Of a DNA stretch of 64,000 nt, positions 18,575-26,150 are shown one piece after another. The stretch lies in contig CAVTDW010000017.1 in assembly GCA_963733505.1 (NCBI GenBank), positions 134,436 through 198,435 on the forward strand, in the 5' to 3' direction. How positions within the stretch are numbered: the stretch's first letter is position 1; every line of letters starts with the position of its first letter. This DNA is from JALYXV01 sp963733505 (GTDB taxonomy: Bacteria; Actinomycetota; Acidimicrobiia; Acidimicrobiales; Palsa-688). A program made the position numbers and the translations under genes. The notes under the pieces are model-generated. The model searched no databases and was not told the DNA's origin. It worked only from the letters and a program-made list of their open reading frames with translations.

Positions 18575-18936
18575 GCAACATGGACCGTCTGGAGGCGCTG
18601 GTCCGCGGCCTCCCCGAGGCGGAGCGGGTCGACATCGAGGCGTGGGGTGACCACCCGACATTCAGGGTACGGGGGAAAAATTTCGTCTTCTGCGACGACC
18701 GCGCCACGCATTTGAGCGTCAAGCTCTCCAAGGACGAGGCCGCCGCCGCCGTGGCCACCGAAGCATGGGTCACGCCCACCGCCTATGGATTGGGGCGCCA
18801 CGGTTGGGTGGTATTGACCCTGGAGGACCCGGCCAGCGACGAGCGCTGGCAACAGGTCGAGGAGTGGGTCACGACCTCCTACACGTTGGTTGCGCCGAAG
18901 ACCCTGGCCCGACAGGTGCTGGAGGCCGGGAGCTAG
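18571..18936 (+). CDS. MmcQ/YjbR-family protein
   Basis: This 121-residue protein matches the MmcQ/YjbR fold (CyaY-like alpha/beta domain). It has EWGDHPTFRVRGKNFVF-type residues (here EAWGDHPTFRVRGKNFVF), DDRATHLSVKLS, and the end part GRHGWVVLTLEDPASDERWQQVEEWVTTSY. The biochemical role of the family is not settled; a DNA-binding function has been proposed. Its ATG overlaps the stop of the lysozyme-like gene by four bases. Its stop overlaps the stop of the convergent VOC gene by three bases. Confidence 0.85.
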   Translation: MSNMDRLEALVRGLPEAERVDIEAWGDHPTFRVRGKNFVFCDDRATHLSVKLSKDEAAAAVATEAWVTPTAYGLGRHGWVVLTLEDPASDERWQQVEEWVTTSYTLVAPKTLARQVLEAGS

Positions 18937-19403
18937 TCGCCCGTCCCCAGTCGCTCGTCGGCGACCGGGCCGAGGAACACGGTGCCGTCCGGCTCGACCC
19001 GCCAGCCGGAGTTGGTCGCCACCTCCCAGCGGAATCCCGCCGGGTCGGCGAAATAGCCGTGGAAGCCACCGAAGTCGGCGTGTTGGGGCGCCTTCAAGAT
19101 GGTGCCTCCCGCGGCCTCGGCCTGGTGGAGCAGGTCGCCGACCTCGTCCTCGGTCTGCACGATGTGCGCCAGGGACATGGGCGGGGGAACGGTATGGGGA
19201 CCCTCCCGTCTCGGGTCGCCCACGTCGGCATCCAGGTCGGCGGCCCCGAAAAGGCCGAGCAGCAGCCCGTGTCCGATCTGGATGAACACGACCTCGCCGG
19301 GCACGTCGAAGACGGCCGTCCAGCCGAGCCCTTCGAGGTAGAACCGCCGGGCGGCGTCGAGGTCGGGAACACCGAGGGTGATGATGTCGACTCGCGGTTG
19401 CAT
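18933..19403 (-). CDS. Glyoxalase/bleomycin-resistance (VOC) superfamily protein
   Basis: The product is 156 residues from the ATG at 19403; the open frame to 19502 is read-through sequence. Two beta-alpha-beta-beta-beta halves are visible. The first is PRVDIITLGVPDLDAARRFY and following; the second is SLAHIVQTEDEVGDLLHQA and following, up to FGGFHGYFADPAGFRWEVA. Possible metal ligands are the His in LAHIV and the Glu in RWEVA. The family covers glyoxalases, dioxygenases and resistance proteins, so the substrate cannot be stated. It is divergent from the AraC-type gene. Confidence 0.85.
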   Translation of the reverse strand: MQPRVDIITLGVPDLDAARRFYLEGLGWTAVFDVPGEVVFIQIGHGLLLGLFGAADLDADVGDPRREGPHTVPPPMSLAHIVQTEDEVGDLLHQAEAAGGTILKAPQHADFGGFHGYFADPAGFRWEVATNSGWRVEPDGTVFLGPVADERLGTGD

Positions 19404-19474
19404 GTTCGTCACCCTGGCACGCCACCGGCCCCGAGGTCTTGTACGAATCGGCCACCGGGTCAAGACTGGCGGCC

Positions 19475-20206
19475 ATGACGTCGGTCTACCGGGAGTGGCC
19501 ACTACCTGCGGCCGGCCGCGTCATCGAATGCCGCTGGGAGCAGCGGGTCGACGGTCGCGGCGATGGCTATCTCCAACGGGTCCTGCCCGACGGCTGCGCC
19601 GACGTGGTTGTTCTCGACGGCGACCGGAGCGTTGTGGTCGGTCCGACGAGCGTGGTGGCGCTGCCTCGCCTGGCCCCCGGGTCGATCGTGGTGGGGCTGC
19701 GGGTGCGGCCTGAGGCGATCAGAGCCGTCTTCGGCCTCCCGGCGATCCTGCTGCGAGACCAGAGCCTGGCGCTCGACGAGGTGCTCGGGTCTGAGCGAGC
19801 GCGCCGGGTGACGGCCGCGCTGGTGGAGTCCCGGACGGTGTCCGACGCCTGGCTGGTGCGGTGGCTGTCCGCCGCCACGCTCGATCGCCGGGCCACCGCT
19901 GCGGTCGGCCGGCTTCGGGAGTCGCCCGGGGCTGATGTGGCCTCGGTCGCCCTGCAGGTGGGTCTGTCGTGCCGCCAACTGCGCCGCGTGGTCGAGCACG
20001 AAACCGGGCTCGGCCCGAAGACCTTGCAGCGCATCGGCCGCCTGCAGCGTTTCCTCCGCCTGGCCGACGGTGCTGCCGGGGCCAACGGTCTCGCCGGGTG
20101 GGCCGCCATGGCGGGTTACGCCGACCAGGCGCATCTCTCCAAGGACGTGCACGACTTGTCTGGCACCACGCCTGCCCGTTTGCTGGCCGAGCGCCTGGTG
20201 GGGTAG
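19475..20206 (+). CDS. AraC-family transcriptional regulator
   Basis: The protein is about 243 residues from the ATG at 19475. The N-terminal part resembles the DUF6597-type domain found in many AraC regulators (REWPLPAAGRVIECRWEQ, then LPDGCADVVVLDG). The C-terminal two-helix-turn-helix domain is clear: VASVALQVGLSCRQLRRVVEHETGLGPKTLQRIGRLQRFL, in parts, then AAMAGYADQAHLSKDVHDLSGTTPARLL. It lies 71 bp from the divergent VOC gene and 56 bp before an aldo/keto reductase gene, either of which could be its target. Confidence 0.88.
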   Translation: MTSVYREWPLPAAGRVIECRWEQRVDGRGDGYLQRVLPDGCADVVVLDGDRSVVVGPTSVVALPRLAPGSIVVGLRVRPEAIRAVFGLPAILLRDQSLALDEVLGSERARRVTAALVESRTVSDAWLVRWLSAATLDRRATAAVGRLRESPGADVASVALQVGLSCRQLRRVVEHETGLGPKTLQRIGRLQRFLRLADGAAGANGLAGWAAMAGYADQAHLSKDVHDLSGTTPARLLAERLVG

Positions 20207-20262
20207 CAGGACCCGCAGCGGCGGCACGGCGGCGTGGCGTTGCGGCGTGCCAGGATCGGGCG

Positions 20263-21078
20263 GTGGAGCAACGCCTGCTCGGCTTGGGTGGACCCGAGGT
20301 GCCAGTCGTGGGACTGGGCACCTGGCAGCGTCTCGAGGCGGCGGCCGGTCGCGGCGGGCATGTCGCCCTCGTCGGCGCGGCCCTCGACCACGGCGTCAGG
20401 GTCTTCGACTCGTCGCCCATGTACGGCCAGGCCGAGCAGCTGCTGGCCGAGGTGCTCGGGGAGCTCGGGGACCGCCGCCGCGACGCCATCGTCGCAACGA
20501 AGATCTGGACCAACTCCCGCCAAGAAGGGCGAGCGCAGCTGGATCGGGCGGTGCGCTGGTTCGGCGGCCGGGTGGACCTGATGCAGATCCACAACTTGCT
20601 GGCCTGGCGGGATCACCTGCCGATGCTCGAGGCGGCCCGTGACCGCGGTGAGGTGGGCCTCATCGGCGTGACCCACTACTCGCCGCGGGCGTTCGACGAA
20701 CTCGAAATTGCCCTGGCGACGGGACGCTTCGACACAGCCCAACTTCCGTACAACCCCCACGAACGCCACGTCGAGCGGCGCCTGCTCGACCGCGCTCAGG
20801 AGCTCGGCGTCGGCGTGCTGGTCATGCGCCCCTTCGGCGAGGGCACCTTGTTGGCCGCGTCGCCGAGCGACGCCGATCTGGAGCCGCTGCGGCCCTTCGG
20901 GGTCCGCACGTGGGCCCAGGCACTGCTCAAGTGGGTCCTGAGCGATCCCCGCTGCCACGTGGCCATTCCGGCCACTTCGCGCCCCGAGCGGGTCGCCGAG
21001 AACGCCGAGGCGGGATCACCACCCTGGTTCGGCCCGGAGGAGCGCCAGCTGGTCGCCCGGCTGGCCGGCGCCCGGTAG
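20263..21078 (+). CDS. Aldo/keto reductase
   Basis: From the GTG at 20263 the enzyme has 271 residues and an (alpha/beta)8 aldo/keto reductase pattern. The catalytic residues are visible: the Asp and Tyr in VRVFDSSPMYGQAEQ, the Lys in AIVATKIWTN and the His in VDLMQIHNLLAW. The NADPH-binding C-terminal end has the usual CHVAIPATSRPERVAENAEA motif. The frame is open much further upstream but that stretch is out-of-frame AraC sequence. It probably reduces a small carbonyl compound with NADPH. Confidence 0.87.
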   Translation: MEQRLLGLGGPEVPVVGLGTWQRLEAAAGRGGHVALVGAALDHGVRVFDSSPMYGQAEQLLAEVLGELGDRRRDAIVATKIWTNSRQEGRAQLDRAVRWFGGRVDLMQIHNLLAWRDHLPMLEAARDRGEVGLIGVTHYSPRAFDELEIALATGRFDTAQLPYNPHERHVERRLLDRAQELGVGVLVMRPFGEGTLLAASPSDADLEPLRPFGVRTWAQALLKWVLSDPRCHVAIPATSRPERVAENAEAGSPPWFGPEERQLVARLAGAR

Positions 21079-21139
21079 CCGCGGCCCTGACAGCCGGGTC
21101 ATGGCGCCCGCCGTTGCCCGTCCGAACCCGACCCGCCAG

Positions 21140-22564
21140 TCAGGCCGCTCGGAGGGACCTCCGACTCCGACTCCGACTCCGGCTCCGACTCTGGGCGCCG
21201 GGCATCTCGACCGCCTCCCCGGCGTCGAACGCTGCGAGGGTGCGGACGTACAGGTCGGCGAATCGGACCGCGGCGGCGTGGTCGAACTGCCGATTCCGGT
21301 AGCGCAGCACCAGGTGCAGCCGGCCGCCCACCGTCGCGGCGCCGATGGTCAGCCCGAGTGGCATCCGCGCCGGGGGCGAAAACCACAACTCGTCCACCTG
21401 CCCGGCGCCCGCCTCACCGAAGGGCGGCATGTCCACTCGGCCCAGATTGGAAAGCATGGCCGTGTCCACGAGGCGATTGCCTGTAAGCGGCAAGGCCAGG
21501 ACGACGAGCCGGTTGGCCCAGAGCGGGAGGAGCCGCGTCCGGCCCAGCAACTCGATGAACGCCGTCCCCATCCCGACCTGCTTCTTTCGCCGGGTCTGGA
21601 CCGCGACGGCCTTCAAGGCGGTGGCGGTGGTCCGTCGGTCGCGGCGGTTGGTGGAGATCCGAGCCGGGAGTGAGAAGTTTCCCGCCACTTCCTCACGCCA
21701 CTCGGCGGGGCGCAGATTGGCGGGCACGAGGACGCCGATGCGGCGGCAGGGCTTTTGATGCTGGGCGTTCCAATCGCCGATGGCCAGATGCAAGGCGGCG
21801 AGCAGCGCGTCGTTGACCGTCGCCTTGCCCTCCCCCTCACCGCCCATGGCCTTGACCCCGGCGACCAGCGCCCCGGTCTGCGAGTGCGACAGGCGCGAGT
21901 GGACGAATCCGTACCCCGCTTCGTCGGCCGCGCCGTCACCGGCGACGCGCGCCGGAGGAACGATCAAATCCCGGAGCCGGGTGATCAGCTCAAGCTGGCG
22001 GCGGACCCGGATCCATGGGCGGGCCCGGACGTTGCCCGCCACATGGCGGGTCTCGTAGAAGTCCAACGTGGGGATCGGGTCGGGCTCACCGGAATAGGCC
22101 CGGGCGATCGACCGAAGTACTCGCAGGGCGCCATAGCCGTCCATGGCGGCGTGGTTGACGTTGAGCATCACGACGTCGCCGCCGGGATGGCGGGCCAGCA
22201 GGACCCGCAGCGGCGGCGATTCCGTCAGCGGGACCGAGATGCCCTGCAACCGGGACCGGGCGGCGGTGAGCGCGTCGTCGTCGGGGCAGTCGACGACCCG
22301 GAGCGGGTCGAGCGCCGGTTCCGATTCGACGCACCAGTTGTCGCCCCGGGAGCGGAGGCGGGAAGGAAGCTTGCGCACCCGCGCCATCGGGTAGTGCGAG
22401 ATACCCGCCCCGATGGCGGCTCGAAGCCGGGCCTCGTCGAGATGGCCCTTGATTCGTACTTCGAGTTGGATGCTCCACGGCGCGGTTGCGACGTCGAGAA
22501 GGTGGATCGCCTGGTCGATGACGCTGAAGGGCACCTTCGACGGCATCGCCGCCTCGTCGGCCAT
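21140..22564 (-). CDS. Condensation-domain acyltransferase (WS/DGAT- or PapA-like)
   Basis: The 474-residue protein carries the catalytic motif NVNHAAMDGYGALRVL (HxxxDG), the mark of CoA-dependent acyltransferases related to wax ester/DGAT and PapA enzymes. The start PFSVIDQAIHLLD and the late block SNLGRVDMPPFGEAGAGQVDELWFSPPARMPLGLTIGAATV, seen in parts, also match this group. It should transfer an acyl group to an alcohol or amine acceptor in lipid synthesis. The last 17 residues are SRSRSRSRSRRSLRAA-like, encoded by a 6-bp tandem repeat at about 21160-21192, and are not part of the fold. Confidence 0.82.
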   Translation of the reverse strand: MADEAAMPSKVPFSVIDQAIHLLDVATAPWSIQLEVRIKGHLDEARLRAAIGAGISHYPMARVRKLPSRLRSRGDNWCVESEPALDPLRVVDCPDDDALTAARSRLQGISVPLTESPPLRVLLARHPGGDVVMLNVNHAAMDGYGALRVLRSIARAYSGEPDPIPTLDFYETRHVAGNVRARPWIRVRRQLELITRLRDLIVPPARVAGDGAADEAGYGFVHSRLSHSQTGALVAGVKAMGGEGEGKATVNDALLAALHLAIGDWNAQHQKPCRRIGVLVPANLRPAEWREEVAGNFSLPARISTNRRDRRTTATALKAVAVQTRRKKQVGMGTAFIELLGRTRLLPLWANRLVVLALPLTGNRLVDTAMLSNLGRVDMPPFGEAGAGQVDELWFSPPARMPLGLTIGAATVGGRLHLVLRYRNRQFDHAAAVRFADLYVRTLAAFDAGEAVEMPGAQSRSRSRSRSRRSLRAA

Positions 22565-22756
22565 CAGGCGGCTCGCGTTCGGACGGCCCGCTCGTGCGAG
22601 CCGCTCCCAGCGGCGTGTGATGCAAGCTGCGGCACGGGGCTGTTTCCTTCCAGAAGAGACTCGTGTTTCAACTGTTCTTCGGAGCCGCCGGGCGGTATGG
22701 ATCCCCTGTGGACATTAGGCCGCTCGGGTCACGACGCCCGTGGCAGGATGGCCGCA

Positions 22757-23197
22757 ATGGCTGACGACCCGGCGAGCTCCGGTCCGGCGGGCCCCGCCCG
22801 GGGCCGCTACCACGTGGCTGCCGGGCAGTTGTCAGGCGACACCGCCCAGAGCGCCAACATGCGTCGCCTCGAGGGCATCGCAGGCAAGACGGTCGGGTCC
22901 ATGGCCCTCTGGATGGGCCAGACCCATATGGCGCCTGCGACGCAGTCCGCCGACCACCACCACGGCGCCACCGAGACGGCGATCTACGTGCTTTCGGGCC
23001 ACCCCCGATTCGTGTTCCTCGACCAAGGCGGTGACGTGACGATCGACACCGAACCGGGCGACTACGTCTTCGTCCCGCCCTGGGCGCCCCACCGGGAGGA
23101 AAACCCGTCGCCCGACACCGAGGCCGTCGTCGTCATCGCCCGCAGCTCCCAGGAGGCCGTGGTCGTGAACCTGCCGCCCTCGGGTCGCGCCGGCTAG
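22757..23197 (+). CDS. Cupin-domain protein
   Basis: The product is 146 residues from the ATG at 22757 (an ATG at 22748 is in the same frame). It has a single cupin barrel. Motif 1 is the metal-binding QSADHHHGATETAIYVLSG, with three His and a Glu. Motif 2 is PGDYVFVPPWAPHREENPS, with the fourth ligand His. The protein is small, soluble and lacks a signal peptide. Cupins of this shape include isomerases, dioxygenases and sugar-binding proteins, so no reaction is assigned. A strong bidirectional hairpin follows the stop. Confidence 0.85.
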   Translation: MADDPASSGPAGPARGRYHVAAGQLSGDTAQSANMRRLEGIAGKTVGSMALWMGQTHMAPATQSADHHHGATETAIYVLSGHPRFVFLDQGGDVTIDTEPGDYVFVPPWAPHREENPSPDTEAVVVIARSSQEAVVVNLPPSGRAG

Positions 23198-23209
23198 CCG
23201 CACGTCGAC

Positions 23210-23254
23210 CGGCTGTTCCCCGGGGCCCCTCTGGGTCGTCCCGGGGAACAGCCG
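23210..23254. terminator. Bidirectional hairpin between convergent genes
   Basis: A perfect 15-bp stem (CGGCTGTTCCCCGGG at 23210-23224 with its complement at 23240-23254) closes a 15-nt loop. It sits between the stop of the cupin gene (23197) and the stop of the convergent secreted-protein gene (23264), and serves both strands. There is no T-run, which is common for terminators in GC-rich actinobacteria. Confidence 0.7.
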
Positions 23255-23263
23255 ATGGCGTCG

Positions 23264-23737
23264 TTACGGTTGGCCGACCAGGAACACGTGGACCGTCTGC
23301 GCCCGGGCGCTCGGGCCACCGTGCACCGGCCGGAAGACGACCGTGCCGTCACCGGCGCAGGGAATCAGGATCTTGGTCGGGATGTTCTTGGTGCCGTAGT
23401 GTCCGAAGTCGGCCAGGTGGACCGTGTGGGGGATCGGGAAGCGAAGCTTCAGATCGGCGCTGACCTGGTGGCTGTCGCCCGTGAAGCCGCTCGGCTGGAC
23501 GTCGAGGCCCCGTTCCACCTCGACGGTCTGGCCGGCCGCCGGATGACCGAGATCACCGGGGCGGACGGGGCCGGCGCACGCCATTTGGATCGTGGCGTCC
23601 TTCAGTTGACCGTTGACGAACCCGTTGAAGATCTGGCCGGGACCGATCGGGTTGCTGGTGCTCTGGGCGCCCGCCGAACCCGCGGCGACCATGGTTGCCA
23701 GGGCGACGGACGCGCCGAAGACGAACAGTCTGTGCAT
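23264..23737 (-). CDS. Small secreted protein of unknown function
   Basis: The 157-residue protein begins with a good Sec signal peptide (MHRLFVFGASVALATMVAAG, then SAGA with cleavage probably before QST). The mature part has two Cys (MACAGPVRPGD and IPCAGDGTVVF) that could form one disulfide. It has a beta-rich pattern with TVHVFLVGQP at the end. The start ATG is preceded by AGAGGAGA (reverse strand, about 23743-23750), a clear ribosome binding site. I recognise no domain. Confidence 0.75.
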   Translation of the reverse strand: MHRLFVFGASVALATMVAAGSAGAQSTSNPIGPGQIFNGFVNGQLKDATIQMACAGPVRPGDLGHPAAGQTVEVERGLDVQPSGFTGDSHQVSADLKLRFPIPHTVHLADFGHYGTKNIPTKILIPCAGDGTVVFRPVHGGPSARAQTVHVFLVGQP

Positions 23738-23913
23738 CGATTCTCCTCTTGATGAAGGCAGCCTCCGCCGAGCCGGTGTTGGCTCTGGGCGCCGCTTATG
23801 CCGTTTGCCCTACTAAACGCCGGAGGGCTGCCGGGCCGCGACACGGCGACACAACGTGGACCAAAAGGTCATTTCCCGCCGTGTGCGCCACCCGGTCGGC
23901 GTAAGGCATCGCG

Positions 23914-23963
23914 GGGAAAATGCCTCCCGCGACGCCGGTACGCGCCGCGGGAGGCATTTTCCC
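23914..23963. terminator. Strong hairpin downstream of the glutamine synthetase gene
   Basis: A perfect 18-bp inverted repeat (GGGAAAATGCCTCCCGCG at 23914-23931 with its complement at 23946-23963) closes a 14-nt loop. It starts 9 bp after the glnN stop. On the glnN transcript the stem ends in UUUUCCC, so it works as a terminator for glnN. Being symmetrical it could also stop transcription from the other side. The rest of 23738-23973 holds nothing else I can identify. Confidence 0.75.
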
Positions 23964-23972
23964 AGCTGCCTG

Positions 23973-26150
23973 TCAGAGGATGAAGAGCATCTCCTGGTAC
24001 GTCGGAAGCGGCCAGAGATCGTCGGCGACCAGGGTTTCCAACTCGTCGGCTGCGATCCGAACGGCGCTCATGGCCGGGAGGAGGCCGTGGCCGGCGTGCT
24101 CGGCTTCTTCCATCGCGGAGGACCCCTCGTGCGCCAGCTCGGCGCGGAGCTTGGCGATGCCGACCCGCAGGGCCTTCATCGCGGCCGATACCTCGTCCAG
24201 GGTGGAGCGGTCGACCTCGGCGCCGACCGATTGGAGGGCGGCGATGTTGGTTGCCAGCTCGGTCTGGTAACGCAGCGCCGCGGGCAGGATCACGGTGTTG
24301 GCCATCTCGAGGGTCAAACGGGCCTCGACGCCAATGCTGAGGGCGTACTGCTCGACCGCGATGTCGTAGCGGCTGTGCATCTCCCGGGGGCTGAACACGC
24401 CGTAGTGGCTGAACAGCTCCATCGCCTCGTCGGTGACGAGCTGGGGCAGGGCGTCGAGTGTGGTGCGCAGGTTGAGCAGGCCGCGGGCGGCCGCCTCGGT
24501 CTGCCACTCGTCGGTGTAGCCGTCGCCGTTGAAGACCACGCTGCCGTGGTCGGTGATGACTTCCTCCAGGACTTTCTGGACGGCCACGTTGAACTCGGCG
24601 CCCTCGGCGACCAGGGACTCGATCTCGGTAGCCATGTGGTCGAGCGCCTCGGCGAGGATGGTGTTGATCGTCACCATGGGACCGGCGATCGTCTGCAACG
24701 AGCCGGGGGCACGGAACTCGAAACGGTTGCCCGTGAACGCGAACGGGCTGGTCCGGTTGCGGTCGCCGGGGTCGGTGGGCAAGACGGGGAGCGTGTCGAC
24801 GCCGATCATCAGGGTTCCCCGCTCCTTGGAGTTGGTGGCCCCGCCCTTGGCGATCTGGTCGAACACGTCGGTGAGCTGGTCGCCCAGGAAGATCGAGATG
24901 ATGGCGGGCGGCGCCTCGTTGGCCCCGAGGCGGTGGTCGTTGGTTGCCGAGGCGACCGACGCCCGGAGCAGGCCGCCGAACTTGTGGACGGCTCGGATCA
25001 CGGCGCCGCAGAACACGAGGAACTGGGCGTTGTCGTGCGGGGTGTCGCCCGGAAGCAGCAGGTTGCCCTCGCTGGCATTTCCGAGCGAGAAGTTGACGTG
25101 CTTGCCCGAGCCGTTGATGCCCGCGAACGGCTTCTCGTGGAACAGGCACTCCATGCCGTGTTTCTGCGCCACCCGCTTCATCATCACCATCAGGAGTTGC
25201 TGGTGGTCGGTGGCGACGTTGGACCGCTCGAACATGGGGGCCAGCTCGAACTGGCCCGGGGCGACCTCGTTGTGCCGGGTCTTGGCGGGGATGCCGAGCT
25301 TGAACAGCTCCCGTTCGGCGTCGAACATGAACGCCAGGACCCGCTCGGGGATCGCCCCGAAGTAGTGGTCGTCGAACTCCTGGCCCTTGGGCGCCTTGGC
25401 GCCGAAGAGCGTGCGCCCGGAGTTGAGCAGGTCGGGACGGGAGAGGAAGAAGCTCCGGTCGATCAGGAAGTACTCCTGTTCGGCGCCCGCGAAGGACACG
25501 ACGGCATCGGGATCGGTGTGGCCGAAGAGCTTCAGGACCCGCTCGGCTTGGGCCGCCATGGCCTGTTGCGAACGCAGGAGGGGGGTCTTGTGGTCGAGCG
25601 CCTCACCGGTCATCGACACGAAGACGGTGGGGATGCACAGCGTGTTGCCGTTGGGGTTTTCGAGGATGTAGGCGGGGCTGGTGACGTCCCAGCCGGTGTA
25701 GCCCCGGGCCTCGAAGGTCGCCCGGAGGCCGCCACTCGGGAAGCTGGAGGCGTCGGGCTCACCCTGGGTGAGTGTCTTGCCCGCGAATTCGGCGATGGCC
25801 GAGCCGTCGCTGCCCGGTTCGAGGAAGCTGTCGTGCTTCTCGGCCGTCAGGCCGGTCAGGGGGTAGAAGACGTGGGCGTAATGAGTTGCGCCCTTCTCCA
25901 TGGCCCAGTCCTTCATGGCCGCGGCCACGATGTCCGCGACGGTCGGGTCGAGGGGCTTCGAGTGCTCGATCGTCGCCATGACCGACTTGAACACGGGCTT
26001 CGGGAGGCGCTGCTGCATGACCGCCTTGGTGAAGACGTTCTGCCCGAAGATGTCGCCTGGTGCCTCTGCCGCCGGGGGGAAGAAACCGGCGGGCGGCTCG
26101 AACCCCTTGACGGCATCGATCGCCTCGAGTCGGGCCTTACTTCCACTCAT
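23973..26150 (-). CDS. glnN: Glutamine synthetase type III
   Basis: The 725-residue length and sequence identify GSIII, the large ATP-dependent enzyme that joins ammonia and glutamate. Recognisable blocks are the N-terminal FGQNVFTKAVMQQRLPK, the family-specific HYAHVFYPLTGLTAEKHDSF, the AGAEQEYFLI active-site glutamates, the GINGSGKHVNFSLGN ATP/glutamate loop and NRTSPFAFTGNRFEFRAPGS. The ATG start lies inside the last 14 bp of the upstream membrane-protein gene, so it is the distal gene of an operon that begins with the PQQ-type protein. A strong hairpin follows the stop. GSIII is less common in actinobacteria than GlnA types; whether others exist here cannot be seen. Confidence 0.95.
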   Translation of the reverse strand: MSGSKARLEAIDAVKGFEPPAGFFPPAAEAPGDIFGQNVFTKAVMQQRLPKPVFKSVMATIEHSKPLDPTVADIVAAAMKDWAMEKGATHYAHVFYPLTGLTAEKHDSFLEPGSDGSAIAEFAGKTLTQGEPDASSFPSGGLRATFEARGYTGWDVTSPAYILENPNGNTLCIPTVFVSMTGEALDHKTPLLRSQQAMAAQAERVLKLFGHTDPDAVVSFAGAEQEYFLIDRSFFLSRPDLLNSGRTLFGAKAPKGQEFDDHYFGAIPERVLAFMFDAERELFKLGIPAKTRHNEVAPGQFELAPMFERSNVATDHQQLLMVMMKRVAQKHGMECLFHEKPFAGINGSGKHVNFSLGNASEGNLLLPGDTPHDNAQFLVFCGAVIRAVHKFGGLLRASVASATNDHRLGANEAPPAIISIFLGDQLTDVFDQIAKGGATNSKERGTLMIGVDTLPVLPTDPGDRNRTSPFAFTGNRFEFRAPGSLQTIAGPMVTINTILAEALDHMATEIESLVAEGAEFNVAVQKVLEEVITDHGSVVFNGDGYTDEWQTEAAARGLLNLRTTLDALPQLVTDEAMELFSHYGVFSPREMHSRYDIAVEQYALSIGVEARLTLEMANTVILPAALRYQTELATNIAALQSVGAEVDRSTLDEVSAAMKALRVGIAKLRAELAHEGSSAMEEAEHAGHGLLPAMSAVRIAADELETLVADDLWPLPTYQEMLFIL

